From positions 405,001 to 469,000 of the forward strand of contig JASPKZ010004576.1 of assembly GCA_030220185.1 (NCBI GenBank): a stretch of DNA of 64,000 bases, given 5' to 3'. The notes under the pieces were generated by a model. The model searched no databases, was not told where the DNA came from, and worked only from the letters and a program-made list of their open reading frames with translations. This DNA comes from Diploptera punctata (lineage: Eukaryota > Arthropoda > Insecta > Blattodea > Blaberidae). Shown piece after piece: positions 50,660-61,195 of the stretch. The translations under genes were made by a program, and so were the position numbers. The stretch's first letter is position 1. Each line of letters starts with the position of its first letter.

Positions 50660-51160
50660 GGGTTAGCAGTGTTTTTTTATTTGGAGTCTTTAACTTCAAA
50701 GTAATTTATTTCTAAGTCGTAAGGATAAAAATTAGCCTTTCATAATTATGCCAATAGTAACAATAACGATGATAAAAATAATAATAATAATAATAACAAC
50801 AATAAGAATTGTAACAATATAGTGATACGATAATAAATAGCCTCCGAGAGACTAGAGCTGATGCTATAAAATCAGAACAGATTTTAGAAATATATAAATA
50901 CTCTAAGGAAAACTCTACATAAAACGAGAGATAAAATTAGAAATGAGGAAGTTAGGAGACAGCTGGACAAGCGAGCAATAAGTAAATAAATGAATAAAAT
51001 AAGGTACGAATGAAATATACGCATATCTCGAATTGCACCAAACAGAATTGTTCCTGTATCGAGAGATAATCTTCCGGGGATAGAATGTCATCTGGGAAAC
51101 CAAAGAAACGGAAAGTTACTTTTTTTTTGGATTAGCAAATAATTATGCAGAGAAGATAAT
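50660..51160. other. No feature recognised
   Basis: AT-rich with scattered short AAT and AAC runs near 50760-50810. Confidence 0.3.
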
Positions 51161-51164
51161 AATA

Positions 51165-51167
51165 GTG

Positions 51168-51242
<75 letters not shown>

Positions 51243-51243
51243 T
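51165..51243. repeat. (ATA)n microsatellite
   Basis: About 75 bases of AAT repeats. Confidence 0.95.
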
Positions 51244-51860
51244 TTTAATATTATTACCAATATTTTAGACGACATACCAGATTAAAGGTCAGTTTAAACG
51301 CTACGTATTGTTGTACGTTTTATAGGACAGAACAAATCCTATCCGATAAATGTGGCATATAAACAGCAAACGTACGTCTTGTCGAGTGGGAATGAAATCC
51401 AAGGTCACATTGAAGAACTGACGGGAGAAGCATCATTTTGCGACAAAACGTACGTTTTGCATTCCGTTTTGTATGTTCCGTTTAAATGGCTTTTCTCATG
51501 CAGGTGTCTTGTTACTATTTGTATGGTGTTTCTAACTCCAGCAATTGACTGAAGGCTGAGGTGTCCATTCGCAAATAATTGCGCCAGTCATCAGGTTCGC
51601 CTCTCAGTTATTTCAGTAACAGAACATGGGAATATTGACTTCTTTTCAGTAGCCACTCCCTTGACCATATTGTCTTTTTCCCCTTCATAACTTTTCCTCC
51701 CAGTCGTTGAACCCTTACGAGGGAAAAATAAATAAAAGCAACTGGGCTTCCTCCATTATCAAATTAATGATGTGTTTATCACTTTTAATAAGAAAAAACA
51801 GTGACAATATACTAAAACTCGAGTCTGGATTGGAACTGAGGTAGAAAATGGAGGGGAAAA
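51244..51860. other. Sequence with a short inverted repeat
   Basis: 'aacgctacgtattgttgtac', 'gttttataggacagaac' near 51298 and 'ttttgtatgttccgtttaaa' near 51468 are partly inverted and share 'acgtacg..ttg' phrases ('caaacgtacgtcttgtcgag', 'cgacaaaacgtacgttttgc'), suggesting a decayed foldback element of about 200 bp. No coding frame. Confidence 0.35.
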
Positions 51861-51861
51861 G

Positions 51862-52656
51862 TCATCATTATCATCATCATCACTCCAGGGATTAGGCAAT
51901 TGCCCGTTCCGACTTCATAATGCATCAGCCCAACGTCTTCTAGGTCTTCCAACATCACGTCTTCCTCTTGCATAATAATTTCTTGCTAACAATGGATATC
52001 TCTCCTTACTCATTCCATCCATGTGATCAATCCATTTCTGTCTGTAATTCGTGATCTTATCCAATAAAGGCTGTACTTTCAATTCTTCTCTTATATCCTC
52101 ATTTCTTATTCTATCAAGTCTTGTACATCCTTTTACTTGTCTTAGGAACCTCATCTCCGCCGTCTGTATTCTATCCTTCTGTTTTTTTCACTGGAGCCCA
52201 AGTTTCACATCCATACAATATTGTGGGAACCGCCATAACATTATACATTTTTATCTTGGTTTCTTTTCTAATTTTATTTTTGAATGTTCTCTGTATTGTT
52301 CCACACACCGTCTGAAATTTATTTATTTTGGAGTCAATATCTCTTTCCACATTGTAGCCAATATCACAGCCCAAATATTTGAAACTAGACACCTGTTCTA
52401 TACTTTGATTTTCTAAAATAATTTTGGATCTCACTGGATCTCTTCCTCTAAAAGCCATGGTCTTCGTTTTCCTTACAGAAATCTTTAGATCATATAATTT
52501 ACATATTTCATTTAATGCATGCATAGATTTATGTAAGTCGTCTTCATTTTTCTGTATTATGATTACATCGTCAGCAAATAGAAGATTATTTATGCACACT
52601 TTATTATCTATTCTTATTCCTGGATTCACTAAAACTTTCCATTTATTTAAAATATC

Positions 52657-52698
<42 letters not shown>

Positions 52699-52838
52699 CA
52701 AAGTAGGTGATAAACTACATCCTAGTCGTAATCCAGTATTTGTTTTGATTGTATCTGTTCTTTTGAATCCGGTATCTATAATTATATTTGTGTCTTCATA
52801 TAATTTCTATATTGTTTCAACAAGGCACAGCGGGTATC
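51862..52838 (-). pseudogene. LINE-D reverse transcriptase C-terminal half
   Basis: Read from 52838 to 51862: TGFKRTDTIKTNTGLRLGCS, LSPTLFN (RT motif), an in-frame IY run from (AT)n, DDILNKWKVLV, CINNLLFADDVIIIQ (catalytic FADD at 52567-52578), SVRKTKTMAFRGRDPVRSKI, SFKYLGCDIGYNVERDIDSK, VPTILYGCETWAPVKKTEG. After a frame shift it continues EMRFLRQVKGCTRLDRIRNE, WIDHMDGMSKERYPLLARNY and GRRDVGRPRRRWADAL, then a (GAT)n tail. Longest RT segment in the window; 5' truncated, with one frameshift near 52165. Confidence 0.9.
52657..52697. repeat. (AT)n inside the LINE-D RT frame
   Basis: About 40 bases of AT repeats at the point where related proteins read LFNIYIDDI; it adds Ile-Tyr pairs without breaking the frame. 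Confidence 0.9.
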
Positions 52839-53750
52839 CTTTCAAACGTTACTAAGTAAATACAGGACAAAATGTACGTTTTTTTATTCAGTTTTGTCGT
52901 TTTCTATTATCGTCAAAACGTACAATAAATCAGTCTTTATGGTATTCAAAACCCTTCCTCGACGAGTTCTTACATTCGCAACCGAGGCATAGATCATAAA
53001 AAAACAATTGACAGAAGACTTACAATATTTGAAATGGGTTTCATGAGAACGGCAGGATTTCCCTCCCATATCTTCGTCTCTTTTGTAATCAAAGATATTC
53101 AAATAATTTAAAAAAATCCAATTATTCCAGCTCATACAACAATACAGACTGAACTGGAAAAAAATTGTTAGCTTGCCTTCTAACTGCTTATTACAACAGA
53201 TTTTAGTATGTGCCCGAAAAACCAAATGGAAATAGAGAAGACAAAAAAAAATAGAGATATAAGAGACCACTCATTTTAATTCCCGAAAAAAAATATGATG
53301 ATTTTATGTTGTGAAATTACTTTTGGGTTCTCCGTTTAAAAAAAAAATTGTTATAGACGGGTGAAGGAAAGAATGCGAGAGCAATTTCCTGGCTCTAAGT
53401 ACTGAATGCTTCCATCGCTTCTGGGTTGCCGATTTTTACGTAAAAGAATGACGCGATAGAAATCTCTTCCCCGATAATCGCGCATAAGGTGCTAAAATAT
53501 CTTCCGATATTTAAATCGATTCTCGACTGCGCAAGTTTTATCTCTTCTAAATAAAGGAAAAAGCGAGCATAGAACCATAAATCTCCCTGAAGAATTTTCT
53601 CAATTTTATTCTTTCACATTCAGAAATAATTCTGATAGAATTTATATATATCAAATTGTTTCATCACATTTTTTCTTAGAAAAGGGAAATAGTGAAGTCA
53701 ACATCAATCCAAATTGTACGATTCTGAGTGTAGTAGAGGGATTTGAAACT
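52839..53750. other. No feature recognised
   Basis: A minus frame at 52884-53270 (128 codons) has no domain and irregular composition. The rest is AT-rich. Confidence 0.35.
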
Positions 53751-53754
53751 GGTT

Positions 53755-54145
53755 TCTCTTCTTCTTCCTCCACTTCTTCTTCATCTTGATCTTCTTCTCA
53801 TGGTCTTAGGCTTATAGCCTGTTAGGAAATGAGTTTTGTCATCTTTTCCCTGGTCTTTCTGGAGTTCCTGCAATTGGAATATTACCTCGTACTGATTTCG
53901 ATGAACTATCATCACTCATTCTTGACTCGTGCTTATTCCATTCTTGCCTCCTGCTTGATGTCTATTCAATTATAGGATGGATTTCAAGGCTGTTCCAGAA
54001 TGTAATCGTTTTTAAATCTGTTATATGTTGTTTTCCACATTATTTTCGTAATCATCATTCCTTGTGTTTCCATTTGTTTTGTTTAGGATGTTTTCGTCCT
54101 TGTTTCAGAAGCATAACCGAGGATAAACCGTACTGCAGGTTTATA
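53755..54145 (-). pseudogene. LINE 3' terminal fragment, (GAA)n tail
   Basis: Minus strand: 'ggagtt-type P.AGTPERPGKR' piece, then 'aggctataagcctaagacca' and (GAAGAA)n toward 53755. Upstream minus codons give NGNTRNDDYENNVENNI. Reading frames are broken; assigned mainly on tail and GRP-like remnant. Confidence 0.4.
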
Positions 54146-54395
54146 AATGCGTACTTTCTTCTTCTTTAGTAGGCGACTACAACCTCATTGATGTTTTCCT
54201 CAACAATTTTTCTCCACCTGGATCTATTCTGGATACAGACTGGCCAATTTCCAATTCTCATTTCTAATATATATTTTATAACATCATCATGCCATCTGTT
54301 CTTCGGGCGTCCATCTGTTCTGGTGCATATTGGGTTCCATTTGTATGTTCTTCTTACAAGCTTGTCTTCCTGCATTTTTTATAAATGCTTACATT
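54146..54395 (-). pseudogene. LINE C-terminal fragment, TYKWNP type
   Basis: Minus frame: MQEDKLVRRTYKWNPICTRT, DGRPKNRWHDDVIKYILEMR, NWPVCIQNRSRWRKIVEENI then VVVAY and a stop. The 'W.P...R..GRPK.RW.DD..........W.....DR..WR..VE' order is a LINE polyprotein end. Followed by (GAA)n. Confidence 0.65.
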
Positions 54396-54484
54396 ATGTT
54401 AAAAGGCATGTATTCATCCAAATTACATCGTTCATTTGATTTGTGATGACTGATTGCAAATGAATTTTCCTCATAACTTCAGAC

Positions 54485-54494
54485 CCTCTCTCTC

Positions 54495-54570
<76 letters not shown>
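54485..54570. repeat. (TC)n microsatellite
   Basis: About 85 bases of TC repeats with a few early interruptions. Confidence 0.95.
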
Positions 54571-54572
<2 letters not shown>

Positions 54573-54574
54573 TA

Positions 54575-55085
54575 TATCCTGATCTATAGTTTTCCTTTAA
54601 TGTATAATTTATATCGTCTTGGATCTCTGGATACCACTAGAGATTTTGATTTTTCAATTGCCTGTAATTGGTTTCCCAAATGTCAAATATTATGTAGTAC
54701 CGTTGCGATACTAATTTAACCCATAATTTAGGCGAAACTCAATTTCTTATGTCAACGTATTTAAATGTGTCGGTCTGCAGTGAAAAAAAATGCATAACCT
54801 AAGTTATAGCATTTTGTAGTAAAATTTGGCACAAACTTAAATAATAATTCAATTTTTTTCATTCCTTTATTAAAAATATTAAATAAATTAAACCAATATA
54901 TAGGATACATTGTCAATATTAGGGTTACTGCAGTACAGTATTTATTTTCGTTACAAGAATTTAAAATGAGGTTTTACTAATGAGTTGAAATCTTTGCAGT
55001 TAGGCCTAAATTCCGTAACAAATTCTTAAAACTTTTTCAATACCTGCAATGCATATAATTTTATTTCATATTATGTCAAATGAAT
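54575..55085. other. No feature recognised
   Basis: AT-rich, no open frame. Confidence 0.3.
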
Positions 55086-55087
55086 AT

Positions 55088-55440
55088 AGTCCACCGCTGT
55101 CACGCAGCGGGCCCGGGTTCGATCCCCGGTTGCGACAAATTTCCTGGGTGAGGTTTTATCGGGGGTTTTCTCATCTTTAAGATAAATGTCTGGAAACTTC
55201 AAGGCCCAAACGGTCCCTGAACACCATTTGGCCATCATTATCATCAATATCATATTCGCTTAATTAGATTAAGTTTAGTTGAAGGCCTCTCCTGGTGCAT
55301 CATTACCATCATCATCACCTCTCATATCATCTGGGCAGCGTAATCCCGCCTTCCAGGCATCCCAACCTCAGGGGTTACAAGTACACCATGCCGGGAGAGA
55401 ACATCTGAAATGTCGAAATGACAACCTGGGGCATTGGGGG
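55088..55440 (+). mobile_element. SINE-1b with head deletion
   Basis: 'ccaccgctg' joins directly to 'tcacgcagcgggcccgggtt', so about 25 bases including the A-box region are lost while the B box GGTTCGATCCC is kept. Body and 1b tail as at 17.0 kb ('cttccaggcatcccaacctc', 'gacaacctggggcatt'), ending in a G run. Confidence 0.8.
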
Positions 55441-55737
55441 GGGGGAATGTCAAATAACATTTACTCTACAGTAAATGTATAACCTATTCAACAATTGATA
55501 CGAAAAGAACCTCTAGGCCTGTATATGTTTGCAATGAAATTGCTCGTGTGGAGAGATGAGTTTATTAGTACTAGGTTATTTCGAGAAAAAATAGGAATAA
55601 AAGTAAAACATCTAAAATAACTGCTTCACATATTATTCATAGCATAAACTTCCTTATCATTTGTAACAATGAAATAAATTAAATCTAATCTAATCTTGAA
55701 AATAATTGAAATCCATGAACATTAATACATTTGTATT

Positions 55738-56452
55738 TTTTTTTTTTTTAATTTGAACAAGTTTTTACAACCTGCGTTTTACCCTGTGGGTATATCGTAG
55801 GATATTTAGTTTACACTTTATATGGTTTTACAATTAATTGGATTGCAATTAATATGGATTATTTCAGTGTCTGGAATATTTCATTTATGTATTTGATTGT
55901 TTGTGGCATTTTAATAACTTTTCTTAGCACTATATTTGGGTCCTTGATGTGCGCTGGTCTATTCTTTTCTTGTAGCTTGCAGTGAAGTAAAAGATGCATA
56001 GCTGTTTGGTCGTCTTCTGAGCATGGGCACTTCGGTGAGGCTGCTTTTCCAATTCTGTGTAGGTATTGTTGGAATTTTCCATGGTTTGTGAGGAATTGTG
56101 TAAGTACGAAAGTTGGATTTAGGACGGTTTCTTGCCTGGTATGGATGTTTGGGAAGAAGAGTTTTGTTTGGTGGCCTTTGTGTGATGATGTGTACAGCGC
56201 GTTCCAGATGTCTGTGTAGTATTGAAGGAGCTTTTGTTTACAAAATGAAATAGGTAGTCTGTCATATACTAGAGTTCTTTGAAACGTTGAGTCTATTTTT
56301 GCTAGGAAATCTGCCCTTTCGTTTCCGTAGTGTCCAGTGTGACCTCGGATCCAATAGAAGTTTACTTGATTGTTACTCTGTATGTATTGAAGATCTGCCC
56401 TGATTTGACTTACAATGGGATTGACTGATTTGCTTTTTTTGATTGCTTTGTG
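55738..56452 (-). mobile_element. LINE with RNase H domain, 3' half, poly(A) tail
   Basis: Minus-oriented insert from the 'tgtaacacaaagc' side (56452) to an A-run tail at 55738-55752. It holds one uninterrupted frame (see the CDS entry) and a 3' UTR of about 110 bp. The poly(A) tail and RNase H domain separate it from the microsatellite-tailed LINEs in the rest of the window. Confidence 0.8.
55859..56446 (-). CDS. LINE ORF2 C-terminus: end of RNase H and zinc motif (uninterrupted, no own start)
   Basis: About 195 codons without a stop. Residues 10-55: NPIVSQIRADLQYIQ, then VNFYWIRGHTGHYGNERADF LAKIDS-type, where GNERAD is the RNase H motif carrying its last catalytic Asp. The two earlier acidic motifs lie upstream of the truncation. 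Then THQTKLFFPN-like linker, NPTFVLTQFLTNHGKFQQYL, HRIGKAASPKCPCSEDDQTA with a C.C....D..H....C zinc cluster (CPC...MHLLLHC), and NEIFQTLK, stop. In LOA/I/R1-type LINEs this end follows the RT. Because there is no start codon it is not a gene; the clean frame suggests recent insertion. Confidence 0.8.
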   Translation of the reverse strand, partial: AIKKSKSVNPIVSQIRADLQYIQSNNQVNFYWIRGHTGHYGNERADFLAKIDSTFQRTLVYDRLPISFCKQKLLQYYTDIWNALYTSSHKGHQTKLFFPNIHTRQETVLNPTFVLTQFLTNHGKFQQYLHRIGKAASPKCPCSEDDQTAMHLLLHCKLQEKNRPAHIKDPNIVLRKVIKMPQTIKYINEIFQTLK

Positions 56453-56707
56453 TTACAGGTAAGAATCTCATTAACTTATGGCAGATGTTATGCAGTTTTA
56501 CAACAGTAAGTATGAAAATCCAAAAAAGTATTATATATCGAATTTACGAGTATATATACACATCCATATATAACACATTCTGTATAAGGTTAGCATCATA
56601 TGATTACTTTAACGCTACCCGAAGATTGAACATATTTGGAAATGACCTCAACGAAGTTTTCATTGTTGAAGACGACTGCGATCTGAAGTAAAATTGTATA
56701 ATTTTAT
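56453..56707. other. No feature recognised
   Basis: AT-rich; an 82-codon frame here shows no recognisable domain. Confidence 0.3.
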
Positions 56708-56820
56708 ACAGTAACCTCTACAGTGATTCAAAATTACTTTAAAAATATTCGCCATGGTTACAAAATCTTGAAACTAGTTCTTGTTTCGTTAAAATACATT
56801 TTGTAATACGAGGATAGAAA
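56708..56820 (+). repeat. About 113-bp direct repeat, left flank of LINE-A
   Basis: 'gtaacctctacagtgattca' to 'gtaatacgaggatagaaa'. It recurs at 57789-57902 with about 12 differences, exactly bracketing the LINE-A copy. Confidence 0.85.
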
Positions 56821-57788
56821 TCCACGATGAGTTGAAGCAAGGAGATGCACTATCTCCTCTACTATTTAATTTTGTACTAAAGCAGGCTATTAAATCTTTA
56901 TAGAGGATGAAGAAGGCTTACAACTCAATGGTATTAATAAGCTGTTAGTTTATGCTGATGATGTAGTTCTGTTGGGCAATAGCGAGGAGATACTAAAGGC
57001 CAACACGCACACAATATTGAGTAACACTAAGAAATTGGGACTGGAAGAAAATATCAATAAAAGTAAATAAATGGTCACACATAAAAATACATTAGGCAAT
57101 GGAAATGGACAGCTAATTACAAATGAGTGAAATTTTTGAGGAAGTGGCTGAATTCAAATACCTAGGAACAATAATCACAAATAGGAATGAGATGCACAAA
57201 GAAATTAAACATAGGCTCAATTCTAGAAATGCGTGTTATTATGCATTACAGAGACTCTTTACTTCCCAACTCCTTTCAAAAAACGTTAAACTGAAAATAC
57301 ATAAAACTATTATTCTACCAGTTATATTATATGGATGCGAAACGTGGACTCTTACTTTAAGGGAGGAAAGTAGATTACGAGTGTTTGAGAATAAAGTTCT
57401 TAGTAAAATTTTTGGACCAAAGAGAGATGAACAGAACGGTGAATGGAGAAGACTGAATAACAATGAATTACATAGTCTTTATAGGAAGCCAGATATAATG
57501 AGAACAGTTAAGTCTCGTAGACTGCGATGGGTAGGACATGTGGCACGAATGGGGAATGAAAGACGTGCATGAAAGCTTCTTGTAGGAAAACCAGAGGGAA
57601 AACGCCCAGTTAGTAAACCAAGAATGAGGTGGGAGAATAACACTGACTATGATTTGAGGGCAGTAGATTATACAGGGGATGATTGGAAAACATTCGCTCA
57701 GGATAGGGAATTATGGAGACCTTATGTTCGCGCGGCCATGAACCTACGGATTCGATAGTGCCAGTGAGTTAGTTAGTTAGTTAGTTAT
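56821..57788 (+). pseudogene. LINE-A copy including part of the RT palm
   Basis: The longest LINE-A copy. LKQGDALSPLLFNFVLKQAI (RT motif with QGD..SP.LF) at 56832, LLVYADDVVLLGNSEE (catalytic YADD) near 56945, NTKKLGLEENINKSK then a stop, EEVAEFKYLGTIITNRNEMH, LKIHKTIILPVILYGCETWT, NKVLSKIFGPKRDEQ, KPDIMRTVKSRRLRWVGHVA, then a stop (cgtgcatgaaag replaces Trp) before GKPEGKRPV.KPRMRWENN. It ends in (GTTA)n. At least three disabling changes. Confidence 0.9.
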
Positions 57789-57902
57789 ACTGTAACCTCT
57801 ATAGTAATTCAAAATTATTTTCAAAAATATTCGCCATGATTACAAAATCTCGAAATTAGTTATTGTTTTGTTAAATTACATTTTGTAATACGAGGTTAGA
57901 AA
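57789..57902 (+). repeat. About 113-bp direct repeat, right flank of LINE-A
   Basis: Second copy of 56708-56820, beginning directly after the LINE (GTTA)n tail. Confidence 0.85.
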
Positions 57903-58144
57903 GTCAGGTTTTTTGGACGAATTTGGAAAAAAAATTATAATAATGATCGTACCTGTTCTCTAGGAACGCATTGTTGAACTCGAATGTATTGAGCTGGTGT
58001 TCAGTTTCCAGTAGATTTACGGTTCCTGGGTGAAGTTACGATGAATTTTTTTTTCGCTTGTAAAACAGTAAGTTTTACATAAGGGAAAGTAATAATTGAC
58101 AAAGAGTACTTTTTATTGTATTTTTCGACCCCATGATCAGTGTT

Positions 58145-58151
58145 AACATAA

Positions 58152-58208
<57 letters not shown>
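58145..58208. repeat. (TAA)n microsatellite, probable LINE tail
   Basis: About 60 bases of AAT repeats directly next to the 3' end of the minus-strand LINE at 58.2-58.8 kb, so most likely its expanded tail. Confidence 0.85.
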
Positions 58209-58209
<1 letters not shown>

Positions 58210-58790
58210 GCTTTATTTTACCTGGCAGAGTTAAGGCCTTAAGGCCTTGTCTACCACTCAACCAGGTTTAAAAAAATACAAACAAAAAAATAGTCTTAAA
58301 CCTAAATTACAATATATATAAACGATTACAAGTTATGAATACAATACAATTAATATTTATAATGTATTTTGATTTACTCTAAATTTAACGAATTAAATAT
58401 ATAATGTGTACAATATATATAAAAAACGAGGAAAAGATTAATGACATAGTATAAAATTAAATAAATTGAGAAAAATTAATTATTAGACAACAGGTAACTG
58501 TATAAGCGTGACTTAAAGGTACCAAGTGTGCGGCAACCCCTGATATCTTGAGGAAGGAGATTCCAGGAGAGGGCAGAGGCTACTGTGAAGGAAGTAGAAT
58601 AGGAGGAAGTGCTATGAAGAGGAATTCTTAGCAGACTGCTATCTTGTGATCTAATTAAATCACATATTAAACGAGAGAAAAAAATTGTATAAACATTTAT
58701 GATGTATATTTCGCTAGGAAAGTTGATAACGTAATAAAAATAATGCGATCGCAGTTCAGGTCTCACGAATCCTTTGGGGTAGTAAGAGAT
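58209..58790 (-). pseudogene. CR1/Jockey-like LINE C-terminus and 3' UTR
   Basis: Minus frame 58476-58766: SRLICDLIRSQDSSLLRIPL, HSTSSYSTSFTVASALSWNL, LPQDIRGCRTLGTFKSRLYS, YLLSNN, stop. The 'R.PLHRT..Y..SF...A..LWN.LP..IR....L..FK..L..YL' ending is characteristic of Jockey/CR1-type ORF2. The 3' UTR (58209-58475) ends with the hairpin 'ggccttaaggcc' and passes into the TAA array. RT core absent. Confidence 0.8.
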
Positions 58791-58794
58791 TAAG

Positions 58795-59005
58795 GCTCCG
58801 CCTTTTTAGACAATCGGTACGAGATTTCAGCCGGGTTGTCAGCCAAGAGTGATTGCCGCATTTACCCCCCCTACTCATTTCCGTTAGAGGCTGATTCGAC
58901 AATATAGTCATGGGGCGCCAGAAGATTTACGCCAGTATAAAAATCCTGACACACCCGGGACTCGAACCCTCGACCTTCCGAGTTGTAGCGTATTACCTTC
59001 TAACA
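58795..59005 (-). mobile_element. SINE-4
   Basis: Minus strand: 'ggaaggtcgagggttcgagt' (good B box, GGTTCGAGTCC), 'gactatattgtcgaatcagc', 'ctctaacggaaatgagtagg' and 'ggctgacaacccggctgaaa'. The A-box half is decayed ('aaggtaatacgctacaac'). Confidence 0.75.
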
Positions 59006-59034
59006 GTATATGTCTGTTGTTCTCTTTTTGATAC

Positions 59035-59340
59035 AAAAAATCCTCAGATTTTAATTCTCAAATACTCGTAATATTTTCCCTCCCTTAAAGTAAAAGTCCG
59101 TGTTTCGCATTCATGTGAGAAAGTAACAGTTTTATATATTTCCAGTTTAATTTTTTTATTCTTTTTTAGGTTTGTCTCTATGATGTAAAATAGCATGCTT
59201 TTCCATAATTGAGTATACGCTTAATTTATTTCTGCACCTCATTCCTGTTTCTAATTATTGTTCCTAGGTATTTGAATTCACCCACTTCTACAACATTTCC
59301 CTCATTTTTCATTAACTATCCTTTTCTTTTGTATAAAATA
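59035..59340 (-). pseudogene. LINE-A internal fragment
   Basis: Reversed: 'ttctcaaatactcgtaatat' (LRVFEN), 'gtccgtgtttcgcattcatg' (CETRT), 'aacagttttatatatttcca', 'cacctcattcctgtttctaa', 'ttcctaggtatttgaattca' (EFKYLGT). Lacks the C-terminal half and 3' end. Confidence 0.75.
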
Positions 59341-59344
59341 TTCA

Positions 59345-60340
59345 ACAACTTATCATCATCATCATCTGCATTCATGGATTAGATCTGTTGACCCGTTCCG
59401 ACTTCAGCCCATCTCTTTCTAGGTCTGCCCACATCTCGGGTGCCTTTAGGTTTGTATTTTGTTATTTGTTTTGGATATCTATATTCATTCATTCTGTCTA
59501 TGTGTTGCTTACATTTTTGTCTATATGTATCTATTTTATCAGTTATTGCAAATATTTAAAGTTCCTGTCTTATTTCTGTGTTCTTGATTCTGTCTTCCTT
59601 AGTGCACTCTCGTATCTGTTAATAATGACGATGCTTTCTTATTGATTAACACATGATCTATCAGAGAACGATAATCTCGTGCTGACCATGTGTATTTGTG
59701 AATATCTTTTTTCTTATAAAATGTATTTGTTATTTTAAAATCATTAAAAATTGCGAATTGTTTTAGTTCTTGTCCATTTTTATTTATGACATTTTCTCCG
59801 TGGATCCCAATTACATTTGCTGCTGGTTGATTCCCCACTCTAGCATTAAAGTCTCCTAATAATATTATTATTACGTTCTTTTTTATCTTATTTATTTCCT
59901 TTTGTAGAGTAGTATAAAATGTTTTTGTTTCTTCATCTCTCCCTTCCTCCGGTGCATATATTGCTATAATTGTCATATGTCCTCTATTATGCTTAAATCG
60001 CATTGTTATTATTCTTTCGTTAATACAATTATACGTGTCTACTTTTGATCCCCATTTCTTATCCACAAATATCGCCACTCCTGCTTTCGCTCTTTCTTTC
60101 TGACTTACTCCACTGTAAAACATCATCATATCATTTATCATTTGTGATCCTTTCAATTTTTTCTTTGTTTCTGAGGCAGATAATATATTTATATTTTTAT
60201 CTTTCATTTCTTTTGTTAGTTCGAATTCTTTGCTCCCAAGCCTGTGACATTCCAAGTCGCTATTTTAAGCTGGTCATGTTTTCCAAAACTCTTTTTATAC
60301 TTTTTCTTGCTATGGTCGTCATAAGGTCAATAACTTATGT
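59345..60340 (-). pseudogene. LINE endonuclease domain fused to C-terminal tail (internal deletion)
   Basis: From 60290: SFGKHDQLKIATWNVTGLG (TWNV motif), a one-base shift, then an open frame to 59599 with LSASETKKKLKGSQ, RAKAGVAIFVDKKWGSKVDT, HNRGHMTIIAIYAPEEGRDE, VIIILLGDFNARVGNQPAAN (GDFNA motif) and YTWSARDYRSLIDHVLINKK (S-IDH motif). This is an APE-type endonuclease. At about 59598 it jumps to the LINE-D C-terminus (RECTKEDRIKNTEIRQEL, YRYPKQITKYKPKGTRDVGR, RKRWAEVGTGQQI) and a (GAT)n tail, so the whole RT (more than 1.5 kb expected) is missing. Gives the 5' structure of LINE-D. Confidence 0.85.
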
Positions 60341-61097
60341 GAACATATATTTATTTAATTCATGTTTATTTTCAATTCCAATTCCTTATTGTTATCCACT
60401 AGAACGTGCATGCTGGCCCTTAGTATCCCCACACTCTCACTTAATAATGCATCATCAGGCTGTAATGGACTTGGTAACGTCTGCGAAAACGAGTGTATGA
60501 AACAACTAGTTAATTACACTTTATTTCGTGAAATTTGTAATGAACTTTTAACTGTCCATTCTCACAGTGTGGGCTGTGTTTTACAACGGTATTTCAACAG
60601 GGAAATTCTGACAAAACTACATAAAAGACTATCGTAATTGTAGAGTGAAATTACAGCCAATGAGACATAATTAGCTTGAATACTAGTATTGTACAATTGG
60701 TAACACTTGTGTGACGAGATAGAGAGGGAGAAGGGATGTTGTTAGAATGCCTTGTTAATTTAAACAACATTGCGAAATAGCTTAATTGTCCCGTTTATGC
60801 AATCAGAATCTACTGCTTTGTAGTGCAAACCCTAAGTGTTGTTAGGTTTCACATATAAACTGCCACCTGATTGGTCGATTTTATGCAAGTAAATGTTGGG
60901 GAAATTTTCAAAGGAAGTGCGTCGGTGCTGTGAAACCCCTCTTAAACGTTTTAGTGGTTGTTACAGGCAACCATAATATTCATTTTATGTGCTGTTATTT
61001 TGTAATAGTTTAATGCTTCGGTTTATTTTCTATGATTAAATCGCTAATAATACTAAAACCCCACAAATAGATGTAATTCTATCACAGGAAACCTTAT
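60341..61097. other. No feature recognised
   Basis: Frames at 60362-60637 are without domains. No repeat match. Confidence 0.35.
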
Positions 61098-61195
61098 TGG
61101 TTCACTGCTGTGGTGTATCGTTGTTGCTCTGTTTTGCAGCGTACCCGGATTCTATCTCTGGTAGAGAAAAAATCCTAAGTGATATTTTTTCGAAG
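61098..61195 (+). mobile_element. SINE-1 head, very old
   Basis: 'ttcactgctgtggtgtatcg', 'ttgcagcgtacccggattct' and 'atctctggtagagaaa' align by eye to the SINE-1 head and body start. Confidence 0.4.

Noticed and set aside
52884..53270. 128-codon minus-strand frame
   Set aside because: No domain, irregular composition and no conserved start context; length is possible by chance in this sequence.
56440..56470. CAG/GTAAG splice donor at the end of the RNase H frame
   Set aside because: It is on the opposite strand to the RNase H frame and marks only the truncation point of the LINE.
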